Shown here: positions 51,271 to 58,969 of the stretch, one piece after another
How the letters are laid out: each line of letters starts with the position of its first letter
Numbering within the stretch: the stretch's first letter is position 1
Assembly (NCBI RefSeq): GCF_025947285.1
Contig: NZ_CP110008.1
Location: 558,001 to 622,000, forward strand
From: Flavobacterium sp. N2820
GTDB taxonomy: Bacteria > Bacteroidota > Bacteroidia > Flavobacteriales > Flavobacteriaceae
Reading direction: 5' to 3'
Length of the DNA stretch: 64,000 nucleotides
Made by a program: the position numbers and the translations under genes
The notes under the pieces: model-generated
What the model saw: the letters and a program-made list of their open reading frames with translations, nothing else
Database searches by the model: none
Told to the model about the DNA's origin: nothing

Positions 51271-52356
51271 ATGCGATATAAAAACCACTCTAAATATTTA
51301 ATTTTGTTAGCTTTATTGTTTGTTTCAACACTTAATTTTGGACAAAACACACCGAAATTCAAAGTAGTTTTAGACGCTGGTCATGGTGGAAAAGATCCAG
51401 GAACCATGCGTGGAAGCATAAAAGAGAAAGATATCGTATTAGATGTTGTACTAAAAATTGGAAAAATTTTAGAACAAAACAAAGATATTACAGTTGTTTA
51501 CACCCGCAAAACGGATGTTTTTATCGAATTACGTGAAAGAGCGAATATTGCTAATAAAGCTAAAGCTAATTTGTTTATTTCGGTGCATTGCAATGGCGTA
51601 AAAAGTACTGCTGCCAAAGGAACTGAAACGTTTGTTATGGGAATGTCCAGAACAGATACAAACTTAGATATCGCTAAAAAAGAAAATGGCGTAATCTTCT
51701 TAGAGGAAGACTACAACGAAAAATATAAGGGTTTTGATCCAAATAATCCTGAAACATTATTAGGCTTAAAAATTTTACAAGAAGAATTTTTAGAACAAAG
51801 TATTGAATTGGCATCTGAAATTGAAAATAATTTTATTTCAAAAAATAATCGATTTTCAAGAGGTGTAAAACAACAACCTATTTGGGTATTAGATGCTACT
51901 GTAATGCCAGGTGTATTAATTGAACTTGGCTTTGTTTCTCATGCAGAAGAAGGAAAGTATATTAGTTCTGAGGAAGGAAAAGAAGAAATGTCTAAATCAA
52001 TTTCGGATGCAATTATTACGTATAAAAATAATTTTTATTCTGCTACTTTAGAGAATAATTTTGAACCCGCTATTGTAAAAGATGATTCCTCTGAATCAAA
52101 CAATTCTAAAGTTCCTGAGACGACTGAACACAAAGGTAAAATTTACAAAGTACAACTAGAAGCTGGCTCAAGTAAAATTGATACAAAACCAGCAAATTTT
52201 AAGGGTTTGCAAAACATTTCTGTAGCGCATGAAAATAAGATATACAAATATTTTTATGGTAACGAAACAGATTATGAATCCTGTAAAAAACTATTAGAAG
52301 AAGCAAAAAAGAAAGGGTATAAATCCGCCTATATTGTAACTTTTGAAAACAAATAA
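51271..52356 (+). CDS. N-acetylmuramoyl-L-alanine amidase (Amidase_3) with SPOR-like C-terminus, copy 1
   Basis: 361 residues. Signal peptide about 1-24 (FVSTLNFGQ). Amidase_3 domain 28-260 with zinc ligands in VLDAGHGGKDPG, the SVHCNG motif, and the catalytic Glu in LIELGFVS. The C-terminal 75 residues (KIYKVQLEAGSSKI ... GYKSAYIVTF) match a SPOR-type peptidoglycan-binding domain. It cuts the stem peptide from glycan, probably at the division site. Divergent from lptD; the second copy starts two bases after its stop. Confidence 0.93.
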   Translation: MRYKNHSKYLILLALLFVSTLNFGQNTPKFKVVLDAGHGGKDPGTMRGSIKEKDIVLDVVLKIGKILEQNKDITVVYTRKTDVFIELRERANIANKAKANLFISVHCNGVKSTAAKGTETFVMGMSRTDTNLDIAKKENGVIFLEEDYNEKYKGFDPNNPETLLGLKILQEEFLEQSIELASEIENNFISKNNRFSRGVKQQPIWVLDATVMPGVLIELGFVSHAEEGKYISSEEGKEEMSKSISDAIITYKNNFYSATLENNFEPAIVKDDSSESNNSKVPETTEHKGKIYKVQLEAGSSKIDTKPANFKGLQNISVAHENKIYKYFYGNETDYESCKKLLEEAKKKGYKSAYIVTFENK

Positions 52357-52358
52357 CA

Positions 52359-53474
52359 ATGATAAAAAAGATTTTAATTCTATTAATTTTACTCAATATT
52401 TCTCTAGTGCAAGGTCAAACTACAAAATTTAAAGTAGTTTTAGATGCTGGACATGGAGGAAAAGACTATGGCGCGGTTTATCATGGAAATATTGAAAAAA
52501 ATATTGCACTTCAAACGGTTTTAAAAGTAGGTGCAATTTTAGAAAAAGATCCACAAATTGATGTGATTTACACTAGAAAATCAGATGTTTTTATCGAATT
52601 GCAACAAAGAGCAAATATTGCTAATAAATCGAAAGGGAGCATTTTTGTTTCAATGCATTGCAATGCCAATAAAAATCAATCAGCTTCTGGTAACGAAACA
52701 TACGTAATGGGAATTACCCGAAATACTTCCAACTTAGAAGTTGCAAAAATGGAAAATGAAGTAGTTACTTTAGAATCCGACTACAAAATAAAATACGATG
52801 GATTTGACCCAAATTCGCCTGAATCTGTAATTGGAATTTCAATATTACAAGAAGAACATTTAGATCAGAGTATTGAATTAGCAGGAAGAGTTCAGCAATT
52901 TTTCACAAAAAAAACAAGTAATAAAAATAGAGGTGTTAAACAAGCTGGTTTTTTAGTTTTGAGACAAATAACAATGCCTAGAGTTTTAATAGAAATGGGA
53001 TTTGTTTCCAATAAAGCAGAAGGAGCATTTTTAAATTCGGAACAAGGGCAAGAAAAATTAGCCGAAGCAATAGCTGGTTCTATATTGGATTATAAAAATG
53101 AGTTTTTTAATCCTACAAAAGTACCTGCGATTAAAGAAAAGGAAGTAGATAAAACGCCAAAAGTTGAAGAAAAAGTTACTCAAAAAGAACAACCAAAAAA
53201 AGAAGAAATAGCAAAAGACAATGGAATTATCTTTAAAGTTCAAATTTCTGCAAGCTCAAAAAAAATAGCCACAACATCATCAAATTTCAAAGGATTAAAA
53301 AATATTTCGATAGAGCAATCTGGTAAATTATATAAATATTTTTACGGTTCTGAAAAGTCATACGAAGAATCTAAAAAAAGAGTTGATGAAGCAAAACAAA
53401 AAGGTTATACTTCGGCCTTCGTAGTTGCTTATAAAGATGGAATAAAAATAAGCATTTCTGATGCTATTAAATAA
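52359..53474 (+). CDS. N-acetylmuramoyl-L-alanine amidase with SPOR-like C-terminus, copy 2
   Basis: 371 residues. Clear paralog of the gene before it: the same signal peptide, FKVVLDAGHGGKDYG, SMHCNA and LIEMGFVS, and the same SPOR-like tail (IFKVQISASSKKI ... GYTSAFVVAY). It differs by a longer charged linker at about 255-290 (KEKEVDKTPKVEEKVTQKEQ). Zinc and catalytic residues are intact, so both copies should be active. A tandem duplication that has split in linker and surface properties. Transcribed with copy 1. Confidence 0.93.
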   Translation: MIKKILILLILLNISLVQGQTTKFKVVLDAGHGGKDYGAVYHGNIEKNIALQTVLKVGAILEKDPQIDVIYTRKSDVFIELQQRANIANKSKGSIFVSMHCNANKNQSASGNETYVMGITRNTSNLEVAKMENEVVTLESDYKIKYDGFDPNSPESVIGISILQEEHLDQSIELAGRVQQFFTKKTSNKNRGVKQAGFLVLRQITMPRVLIEMGFVSNKAEGAFLNSEQGQEKLAEAIAGSILDYKNEFFNPTKVPAIKEKEVDKTPKVEEKVTQKEQPKKEEIAKDNGIIFKVQISASSKKIATTSSNFKGLKNISIEQSGKLYKYFYGSEKSYEESKKRVDEAKQKGYTSAFVVAYKDGIKISISDAIK

Positions 53475-53484
53475 AATAAAAGTT

Positions 53485-53492
53485 TATTTTTG
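53485..53492 (+). promoter_or_regulatory. -7 box before mlaD
   Basis: TATTTTTG inside the short gap after the amidase stop. With a start point near 53499, translation should begin at the TTG at 53508, not the TTG at 53490. Confidence 0.4.
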
Positions 53493-53507
53493 TTAAAAAT
53501 ATTTGCT

Positions 53508-54461
53508 TTGAAACTAACAAAAGAAATTAAGACGGCAATTTTAGTTATCGTATCCATTATTTTATTCATATGGGGATACAATTTTCTAAAAGGAAAAAAT
53601 TTATTCGACACTAGCAATAAATTATATGTTATTTTTGAATCTGTTGAGGGTTTAGCTCCTTCATCAGCAATAACGATTAAGGGTGTTCCTGTAGGAAGAG
53701 TAAATTCGTATTCATTTTTACAAAACAAAAAAGTGTTAGTAGAAATGTCTATTACATCAGATTATCCCATTTCTAAAACAAGTATAGCTGAACTTCAAGG
53801 TTCTTCTCCACTTGGAGGTAAAGAAATTGTAATCATTCCAAATGATAGTGATTCTAACTTGGCAGTTTCTGGAGATTATTTAAAAGCATCAAGTAAGTTA
53901 GGTTTAACAGATGCTTTAGCACAGCAATTAGAACCATTACAAGATAAAATTCAGAAATTATTAGATAATGCGGATGTTTTATTTACGAATGTAAATGATG
54001 TTTTAGATGCACAAACGCGTCAAAATCTTAAAAGTAGCATTGCTGAATTAAATAAAACCTTATCTGAATTTAGTGTAGCATCAAAAAACATCAATGGTTT
54101 AATTGCTGACAATAAAACAAAATTAAGCTCAGTAATCACTAATTTTGATAAAACTGCTGCAAATTTTGCAACTATGTCTGATTCGCTCGCAAAAGCCAAT
54201 TTGGGTCAAACTGTTAAGAATTTGGAAAAAACCCTAGCAAGTGTTGACAAATTAATGGCTGACATGGAACAAGGTAAAGGGACAATGGGGAAATTAATGA
54301 AAGACGAAACCATGTATACTAATTTTTCTAAAGCATCAAACGAACTTGAATTATTATTACAAGATTTACGTTTAAACCCAACAAGATATGTAAATGTTTC
54401 TTTGTTTGGCAAGAAAAACAAACCATATGTAGCTCCAATAAACGATACAATCAAAAAATAA
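53508..54461 (+). CDS. MlaD/MCE domain lipid-transport protein
   Basis: 317 residues from the TTG at 53508 (KLTKEIKTAILVIVSII follows), the start that matches flavobacterial relatives. One membrane helix at about 8-24, then the MCE domain (about 38-115, with APSSAITIKGVPVGRV and LGGKEIVIIP), then a long helical tail with SIAELNKTLSEF-type heptads. Family members carry phospholipids between inner and outer membranes, with MlaE/MlaF partners; none is encoded here. Fits with the neighbouring envelope genes. Confidence 0.85.
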   Translation: MKLTKEIKTAILVIVSIILFIWGYNFLKGKNLFDTSNKLYVIFESVEGLAPSSAITIKGVPVGRVNSYSFLQNKKVLVEMSITSDYPISKTSIAELQGSSPLGGKEIVIIPNDSDSNLAVSGDYLKASSKLGLTDALAQQLEPLQDKIQKLLDNADVLFTNVNDVLDAQTRQNLKSSIAELNKTLSEFSVASKNINGLIADNKTKLSSVITNFDKTAANFATMSDSLAKANLGQTVKNLEKTLASVDKLMADMEQGKGTMGKLMKDETMYTNFSKASNELELLLQDLRLNPTRYVNVSLFGKKNKPYVAPINDTIKK

Positions 54462-54471
54462 ATTTTATACA

Positions 54472-55797
54472 ATGAATTTTTTAGATAATATTTTCTTCGC
54501 ATTGCTTTTAGCAGTAGGTATAGGTTATTTTGCAATCAATGTTAAAAAATTAATCCGAAATATCAATTTAGGCCGAGATGTAAATCGTAGTGATAATTCC
54601 TCTGAAAGATGGAAAAACATGGCTATGGTTGCACTTGGACAATCCAAAATGGTCAAAAGACCAATTGCTGGTTTTTTGCACATTATTGTGTATGTCGGTT
54701 TTGTCATTATCAATATTGAGGTAATTGAAATTATTATTGATGGTCTTTTTGGAACACATAGAGTACTTTCTTTCATGGGTGTATTTTATGATGTTTTAAT
54801 AGGTTCTTTTGAAATTTTAGCCTTCTTAGTCTTAGTTGCTGTAATTGTATTTTGGATTAGAAGAAATTTTACAAACATTGCACGTTTTACTAGCTCAGAT
54901 TTGAAAGGTAAACCAAAGAACGACGCCAATTATATTTTATATTTTGAAATTGTATTAATGTCTTTATTTCTGTTAATGAATGCAGCTGATTTACATTTGC
55001 AAAATTTAGGAATTGGCCATTACAATCAAGCAGGAAGTTTTCCAATTTCTCAATTTATCGCACCTATTTTTAATGGGATGAGCGAAGGTCTTGTTGTTAT
55101 CATTGAAAGAACTGCTTGGTGGTTACATATCGTCGGAATATTAATTTTCTTAAATTATTTATATTTTTCAAAGCATTTACATATTTTATTAGCATTTCCA
55201 AATACTTATTTTGCCGATTTGAATGCAAAAGGAAAATTAGATAATTTAGAAAGTGTTACCAACGAAGTTAAATTAATGATGGATCCAACGGCAGATCCTT
55301 TTGCAGCGCCATCAAATCCAGATGCAGTTCCAGCTAAATTTGGAGCTTCAGATGTGCAAGATTTAAATTGGGTACAACTACTCAATGCATACAGTTGTAC
55401 CGAATGTGGACGTTGTACTTCATCTTGCCCTGCAAATCAAACCGGTAAAAAATTATCGCCAAGAAAGATAATGATGGATACTAGAGATAGGCTAGAGGAA
55501 GTTGGAAAAAATATAGATTTAAACAAAGGCGTTTTTGTTGAAGATGGAAAATCATTACTAAATGATTACATCACAACCGAAGAATTATGGGCTTGTACTT
55601 CTTGTAATGCTTGCGTAGAAGAATGTCCAATTAATATTAGTCCACTTTCAATTATTATAGATATGCGTCGTTATTTAGTTATGGAACAAAGTGCTGCTCC
55701 AACCGAATTAAATAATGTAATGACAAATATTGAAAATAATGGAGCACCATGGCAATATAATCAGATGGATCGCTTAAACTGGGCAAACGAAGAATAA
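54472..55797 (+). CDS. Membrane Fe-S protein with two [4Fe-4S] clusters (HdrC/GlpC-like)
   Basis: 441 residues. About four to five membrane helices in 1-250 (including KRPIAGFLHIIVYVGFVII). The cytoplasmic domain has two ferredoxin motifs, CTECGRCTSSCPANQTGKK and CTSCNACVEECPINISP. The membrane part resembles a haem-carrying NarI-type subunit. Together with the CCG-domain protein at 56334-57125 it likely forms a quinone-linked electron transfer complex of unknown donor. A HAD-like gene is inserted between the two subunit genes. Confidence 0.88.
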   Translation: MNFLDNIFFALLLAVGIGYFAINVKKLIRNINLGRDVNRSDNSSERWKNMAMVALGQSKMVKRPIAGFLHIIVYVGFVIINIEVIEIIIDGLFGTHRVLSFMGVFYDVLIGSFEILAFLVLVAVIVFWIRRNFTNIARFTSSDLKGKPKNDANYILYFEIVLMSLFLLMNAADLHLQNLGIGHYNQAGSFPISQFIAPIFNGMSEGLVVIIERTAWWLHIVGILIFLNYLYFSKHLHILLAFPNTYFADLNAKGKLDNLESVTNEVKLMMDPTADPFAAPSNPDAVPAKFGASDVQDLNWVQLLNAYSCTECGRCTSSCPANQTGKKLSPRKIMMDTRDRLEEVGKNIDLNKGVFVEDGKSLLNDYITTEELWACTSCNACVEECPINISPLSIIIDMRRYLVMEQSAAPTELNNVMTNIENNGAPWQYNQMDRLNWANEE

Positions 55798-55814
55798 CAC
55801 ACACTATTAGAATA

Positions 55815-56261
55815 ATGAAACAAGAAGAAATCGAAGGTAAATTACAGGCTATTTCTGTAAATGGAGAGCAATTAAGCCCAATATTACCAGAAGGAATAAA
55901 AAACTATTTAATAGATATTGACGGAACAATTTGCGATGACATTCCTAATGAAGAACCTGAAAGAATGGCAACAGCAGCTGTATATCCAGATGCGTTGGTT
56001 ACACTAAATAAATGGTATGATGAAGGCCACATTATTTTCTTTTTTACTTCAAGAACAGAAGCACATAGAGAAGTTACTGAAGCATGGTTGAAATTGCATG
56101 GATTCAAATATCATGGTATGTTAATGGGAAAACCAAGAGGAGGAAACTACCACTGGATTGATAATCACTTAGTAAAAGCAACGCGTTACAAAGGAAAATT
56201 CACCGATTTAATTGACAAAGAAGTTACCATTCAAGTATTTGACGATGAACATCAAGAATAA
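55815..56261 (+). CDS. HAD-like hydrolase
   Basis: 148 residues. HAD motif I is DIDGT (nucleophile Asp34, Asp36) in YLIDIDGTICDD, motif II is FFTSRTEAH, and a late Asp pair (QVFDDEHQE) is motif-IV-like. In flavobacteria such proteins are often labelled phosphoheptose isomerase, which the sequence does not support. Substrate unknown. The placement between two Fe-S subunits that are otherwise adjacent partners is unusual. Confidence 0.75.
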   Translation: MKQEEIEGKLQAISVNGEQLSPILPEGIKNYLIDIDGTICDDIPNEEPERMATAAVYPDALVTLNKWYDEGHIIFFFTSRTEAHREVTEAWLKLHGFKYHGMLMGKPRGGNYHWIDNHLVKATRYKGKFTDLIDKEVTIQVFDDEHQE

Positions 56262-56333
56262 TAAATAAGTATGTGATCATAAGTTTGATAAAACTTTTAA
56301 ATTCATAAACTTTAAAACTTATAAACTATAATT

Positions 56334-57125
56334 ATGTCAGAAAATTTAATAGTTCCTACAATGGCCGAAATGATGGCACAAGGCAAACAACCAGATGTTT
56401 TGTTTTGGGTAGGATGCGCAGGAAGTTTTGATGATAGAGCCAAAAAAATCACTAAAGCTTTTGTTAAAATATTAAACAGAGCAAATGTTTCTTTCGCAGT
56501 TTTAGGAACAGAAGAAAGTTGTACCGGTGATCCAGCAAAAAGAGCAGGAAATGAATTCTTGTTCCAAATGCAAGCTATGACAAATATTGAAGTCATGAAT
56601 GCTTATGAAGTGAAGCGAATAGTAACAGCTTGTCCACATTGTTTCAATACAATTAAAAATGAATATCCAGAATTAGGTGGAAAATATGAAGTTTTGCATC
56701 ATACAGAATTCATTAAATCATTATTAAACGAAGGTAAATTAACTATTGAAGGCGGACAATTTAAAGGAAAACGAATTACTTTTCATGATCCATGTTATCT
56801 AGGTAGAGCCAATAATGTTTATGAAGCGCCACGTGAATTAATTCAAAAATTAGACGCTGAATTAGTAGAAATGAAACGTTCTCGTGCCAATGGATTATGT
56901 TGTGGTGCAGGTGGTGCTCAAATGTTCAAAGAGCCAGAAAAAGGAAACAAAGACATCAACATTGAACGAACAGAAGATGCTTTAGAAACCCAGCCCGAAA
57001 TCATTGCTGCCGGTTGTCCTTTTTGCAATACAATGTTAACTGACGGAATAAAATTTAAAGAAAAAGAAGCTTCTGTTAAGGTCCTTGACGTTGCCGAATT
57101 AATTGCAAATGCTCAAGATTTATAA
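56334..57125 (+). CDS. CCG-domain Fe-S protein (HdrB/LutA-like)
   Basis: 263 residues, cytoplasmic. Two CCG-type repeats: GTEESCTGDPAKRAGNE with ACPHCFN, and HDPCYLGR, NGLCCGAGGAQMF with AGCPFCNT. These motifs bind a non-cubane or [4Fe-4S] cluster in heterodisulfide-reductase-like complexes. With the membrane subunit at 54472-55797 it probably forms a redox enzyme. A 72-base AT-rich gap with repeated AAACTTTTAAA motifs lies ahead of it. Confidence 0.88.
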   Translation: MSENLIVPTMAEMMAQGKQPDVLFWVGCAGSFDDRAKKITKAFVKILNRANVSFAVLGTEESCTGDPAKRAGNEFLFQMQAMTNIEVMNAYEVKRIVTACPHCFNTIKNEYPELGGKYEVLHHTEFIKSLLNEGKLTIEGGQFKGKRITFHDPCYLGRANNVYEAPRELIQKLDAELVEMKRSRANGLCCGAGGAQMFKEPEKGNKDINIERTEDALETQPEIIAAGCPFCNTMLTDGIKFKEKEASVKVLDVAELIANAQDL

Positions 57126-57126
57126 C

Positions 57127-57786
57127 ATGAATAAAATTATAGTAGTATTATTCTTATTTTCAATTTCATTTTCTTTTGCTCAAAATTCAAAAAAAGATGA
57201 AGTGATTACAAAAATAACTACATCTCTATGTGAGTGTACCTCTAAAGGAAAGATTAAAAAAGATAATGTAAAAGTAGGTTTGGGAATTTGTCTCATTGAA
57301 GCAATGAATTCTCATAAAACAGAATTACTGAAAGCTTATAAAACAAATAAAATTAATAAAGAATTAATTGAAAAAGTAGGAGAGGCTGCAGGTGAAAAAA
57401 TGTTAGAAATTTGCCCTGAAGTACTTGAATTAATTATGAATGACGAAAAATTTGTGGATGAAATTATTTCCGATTTTTCAAAAAAAGATACTACTATTTC
57501 AACCGAAGTTGTAGAAGAGGAAATCGTCAATGAAGACCTTAATGTTTCCGGTGTTTTAATAGAATCAAAAATTGAAAGCTATCTTACTATTGTTGTAAAA
57601 GAAGATTCTGGTAGAATTAACACCTTTATCCTGTTGAACAATTTTGACAATTCATTTTTAATAACAGATAAAGTATTATTAACAAATGATAAAGTTAAAG
57701 TTTATTATTATATCAATGAATTATATGATTTTAAACTAAATAAATTCATGACCTATAAAATCATAACAAATATAACCAAACTATAA
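57127..57786 (+). CDS. Secreted protein of unknown function with CxC motif, copy 1
   Basis: 219 residues from the ATG at 57127, one base after the upstream stop. Signal peptide about 1-18 (FLFSISFSFAQ). Two parts: a helical N-terminal domain with SLCECTSKGKIKKDNVKVGLGICLIEA and a late Cys in LEICPEVLE (a CxC plus two further cysteines), then an acidic linker, then an OB-like beta domain (SYLTIVVKEDSGRINTFILLNN ... TYKIITNI). Family unknown to me. The gene after it is a paralog with the same plan. Confidence 0.7.
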   Translation: MNKIIVVLFLFSISFSFAQNSKKDEVITKITTSLCECTSKGKIKKDNVKVGLGICLIEAMNSHKTELLKAYKTNKINKELIEKVGEAAGEKMLEICPEVLELIMNDEKFVDEIISDFSKKDTTISTEVVEEEIVNEDLNVSGVLIESKIESYLTIVVKEDSGRINTFILLNNFDNSFLITDKVLLTNDKVKVYYYINELYDFKLNKFMTYKIITNITKL

Positions 57787-57790
57787 AAAA

Positions 57791-58402
57791 ATGAAAAAAT
57801 TTATACTCATTGCATTATTGACTTCTTCTTCAATTTTTGCACAAAAACTTACAAAAGAGGAACTTACAGATAAAATGTCTGATATAGGTTGTGAATGTGC
57901 TAATAAACAAGAAATTACTAAAGAAAACATGGAGTTAACTTTAGGACTTTGTCTTTTAGAAGCAATAAATAAGCATGAAAAAGATGTTGAAAAGTATTAC
58001 GGTAAAAATGTTATTTCTAGCGATAAAAAGATGGAAGAACTGGGATACGATATTGGTTTAAAAATGGGCGCAAAATGTCCTTCTGTTTTTAAATTTATGA
58101 TGGATGATTTTGATGAAAGTGATGATGAAGAGTATGTTGAAGAAGTTTTAGATGAAATGGTTTCTGGAAATTTAACAGAAATTAAATTTGATCAATTTCT
58201 TACATTTTCGATAAAAGAACAATCGGGTAAAATGAATCAATTTCTTTTATTGAGCAGTTTTGATAATGCATTTTTATTAACAGATAAAGTATTAAAAACA
58301 AATGATACTATAGAAGTGTATTACTACGAATTAGAAGTGTTTGATGCTAAATTAGCAAAATTTGTTACTTATAAAGTAGTAACTGATATTATAAAAAAAT
58401 AA
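57791..58402 (+). CDS. Secreted protein of unknown function with CxC motif, copy 2
   Basis: 203 residues. Signal peptide about 1-17 (LLTSSSIFAQ). Same layout as the previous gene: DIGCECANKQEITKENMELTLGLCLLEAINKHE, then MGAKCPSVFKFMM, an acidic linker, and a beta domain (FLTFSIKEQSGKMNQFLLLSS ... TYKVVTDI). The cysteine spacing is conserved between copies, so two disulfides or a metal site are likely. Tandem duplication in one operon with the next gene two bases away. Confidence 0.7.
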   Translation: MKKFILIALLTSSSIFAQKLTKEELTDKMSDIGCECANKQEITKENMELTLGLCLLEAINKHEKDVEKYYGKNVISSDKKMEELGYDIGLKMGAKCPSVFKFMMDDFDESDDEEYVEEVLDEMVSGNLTEIKFDQFLTFSIKEQSGKMNQFLLLSSFDNAFLLTDKVLKTNDTIEVYYYELEVFDAKLAKFVTYKVVTDIIKK

Positions 58403-58404
58403 CA

Positions 58405-58887
58405 ATGTACGTACCATTTGATACATTACCTGAAGAAGCAAAAATTTGGATATACCAATCCAATAGAAAGTTCTCTGATGAAGAAATTCAAGAAATTGAA
58501 AAAGATTTAACTTCTTTTTTAGAAGATTGGTCAGCTCACGGACAACAATTAGAAGCTTCTTTTGTAACAAAATACAATCGTTTCATCATTATCGCTGTGA
58601 ATCAAGAAGTGCAAGCAGCTACAGGGTGTTCCATTGATGCTTCTGTTCAGTTTATTCAAAATTTAGAGCAAAAATATGGTGTTGATTTATTGGATAAAAT
58701 GAACGTTACCTTCAAAATGGGTGAACATGTAGCATTTAAAACACTAATCGAATTTAAAAAATTAGCCAAAGAAAAAGCCGTTTCGGGTAATACAATTGTT
58801 TTTAATAATTTAGTAAATACCGTAGGAGAATGGCAAGATTTTTGGGAAGTTCCAGCTAACGAAAGTTGGCATAATAGATTTTTCTAA
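58405..58887 (+). CDS. Conserved Bacteroidota protein, often mislabelled ABC transporter ATPase
   Basis: 160 residues, cytoplasmic. Starts MYVPFDTLPEEAKIWIYQSNRKFS and ends SWHNRFF. It has no Walker A, signature or Walker B motif, so the usual 'ABC transporter ATPase' label is wrong for this sequence. The central AATGCSIDASVQFIQNLEQKYGVDLLDKMNVTF and the aromatic edges look like a ligand-binding alpha/beta fold. Function unknown. It follows the two CxC paralogs with tiny gaps. Confidence 0.7.
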   Translation: MYVPFDTLPEEAKIWIYQSNRKFSDEEIQEIEKDLTSFLEDWSAHGQQLEASFVTKYNRFIIIAVNQEVQAATGCSIDASVQFIQNLEQKYGVDLLDKMNVTFKMGEHVAFKTLIEFKKLAKEKAVSGNTIVFNNLVNTVGEWQDFWEVPANESWHNRFF

Positions 58888-58902
58888 AACGAATATTTAA
58901 AC

Positions 58903-58910
58903 TATATTTG
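58903..58910 (+). promoter_or_regulatory. -7 box before the GH3 fusion gene
   Basis: TATATTTG immediately upstream of a strong hairpin. If used, the hairpin (58911-58945) would be the first part of the transcript. Confidence 0.35.
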
Positions 58911-58945
58911 AAAATCATCATTAAACCAATTTTAATGATGATTTT
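58911..58945 (+). terminator. Terminator hairpin before the GH3 fusion gene
   Basis: AAAATCATCATTAAA and TTTAATGATGATTTT form a 15-base stem with a 5-base loop and a T run. It ends the operon from the left. Confidence 0.8.
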
Positions 58946-58969
58946 TTTATTATACAAAACCCTGATTTC

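Noticed and set aside
55815..56261. Phosphoheptose isomerase
   Set aside because: The sequence has HAD motifs (DIDGT, TSR) and no SIS sugar-isomerase domain.
58405..58887. ABC transporter ATPase
   Set aside because: No Walker A, LSGGQ signature or Walker B motif is present in the 160 residues; the common label is not supported.
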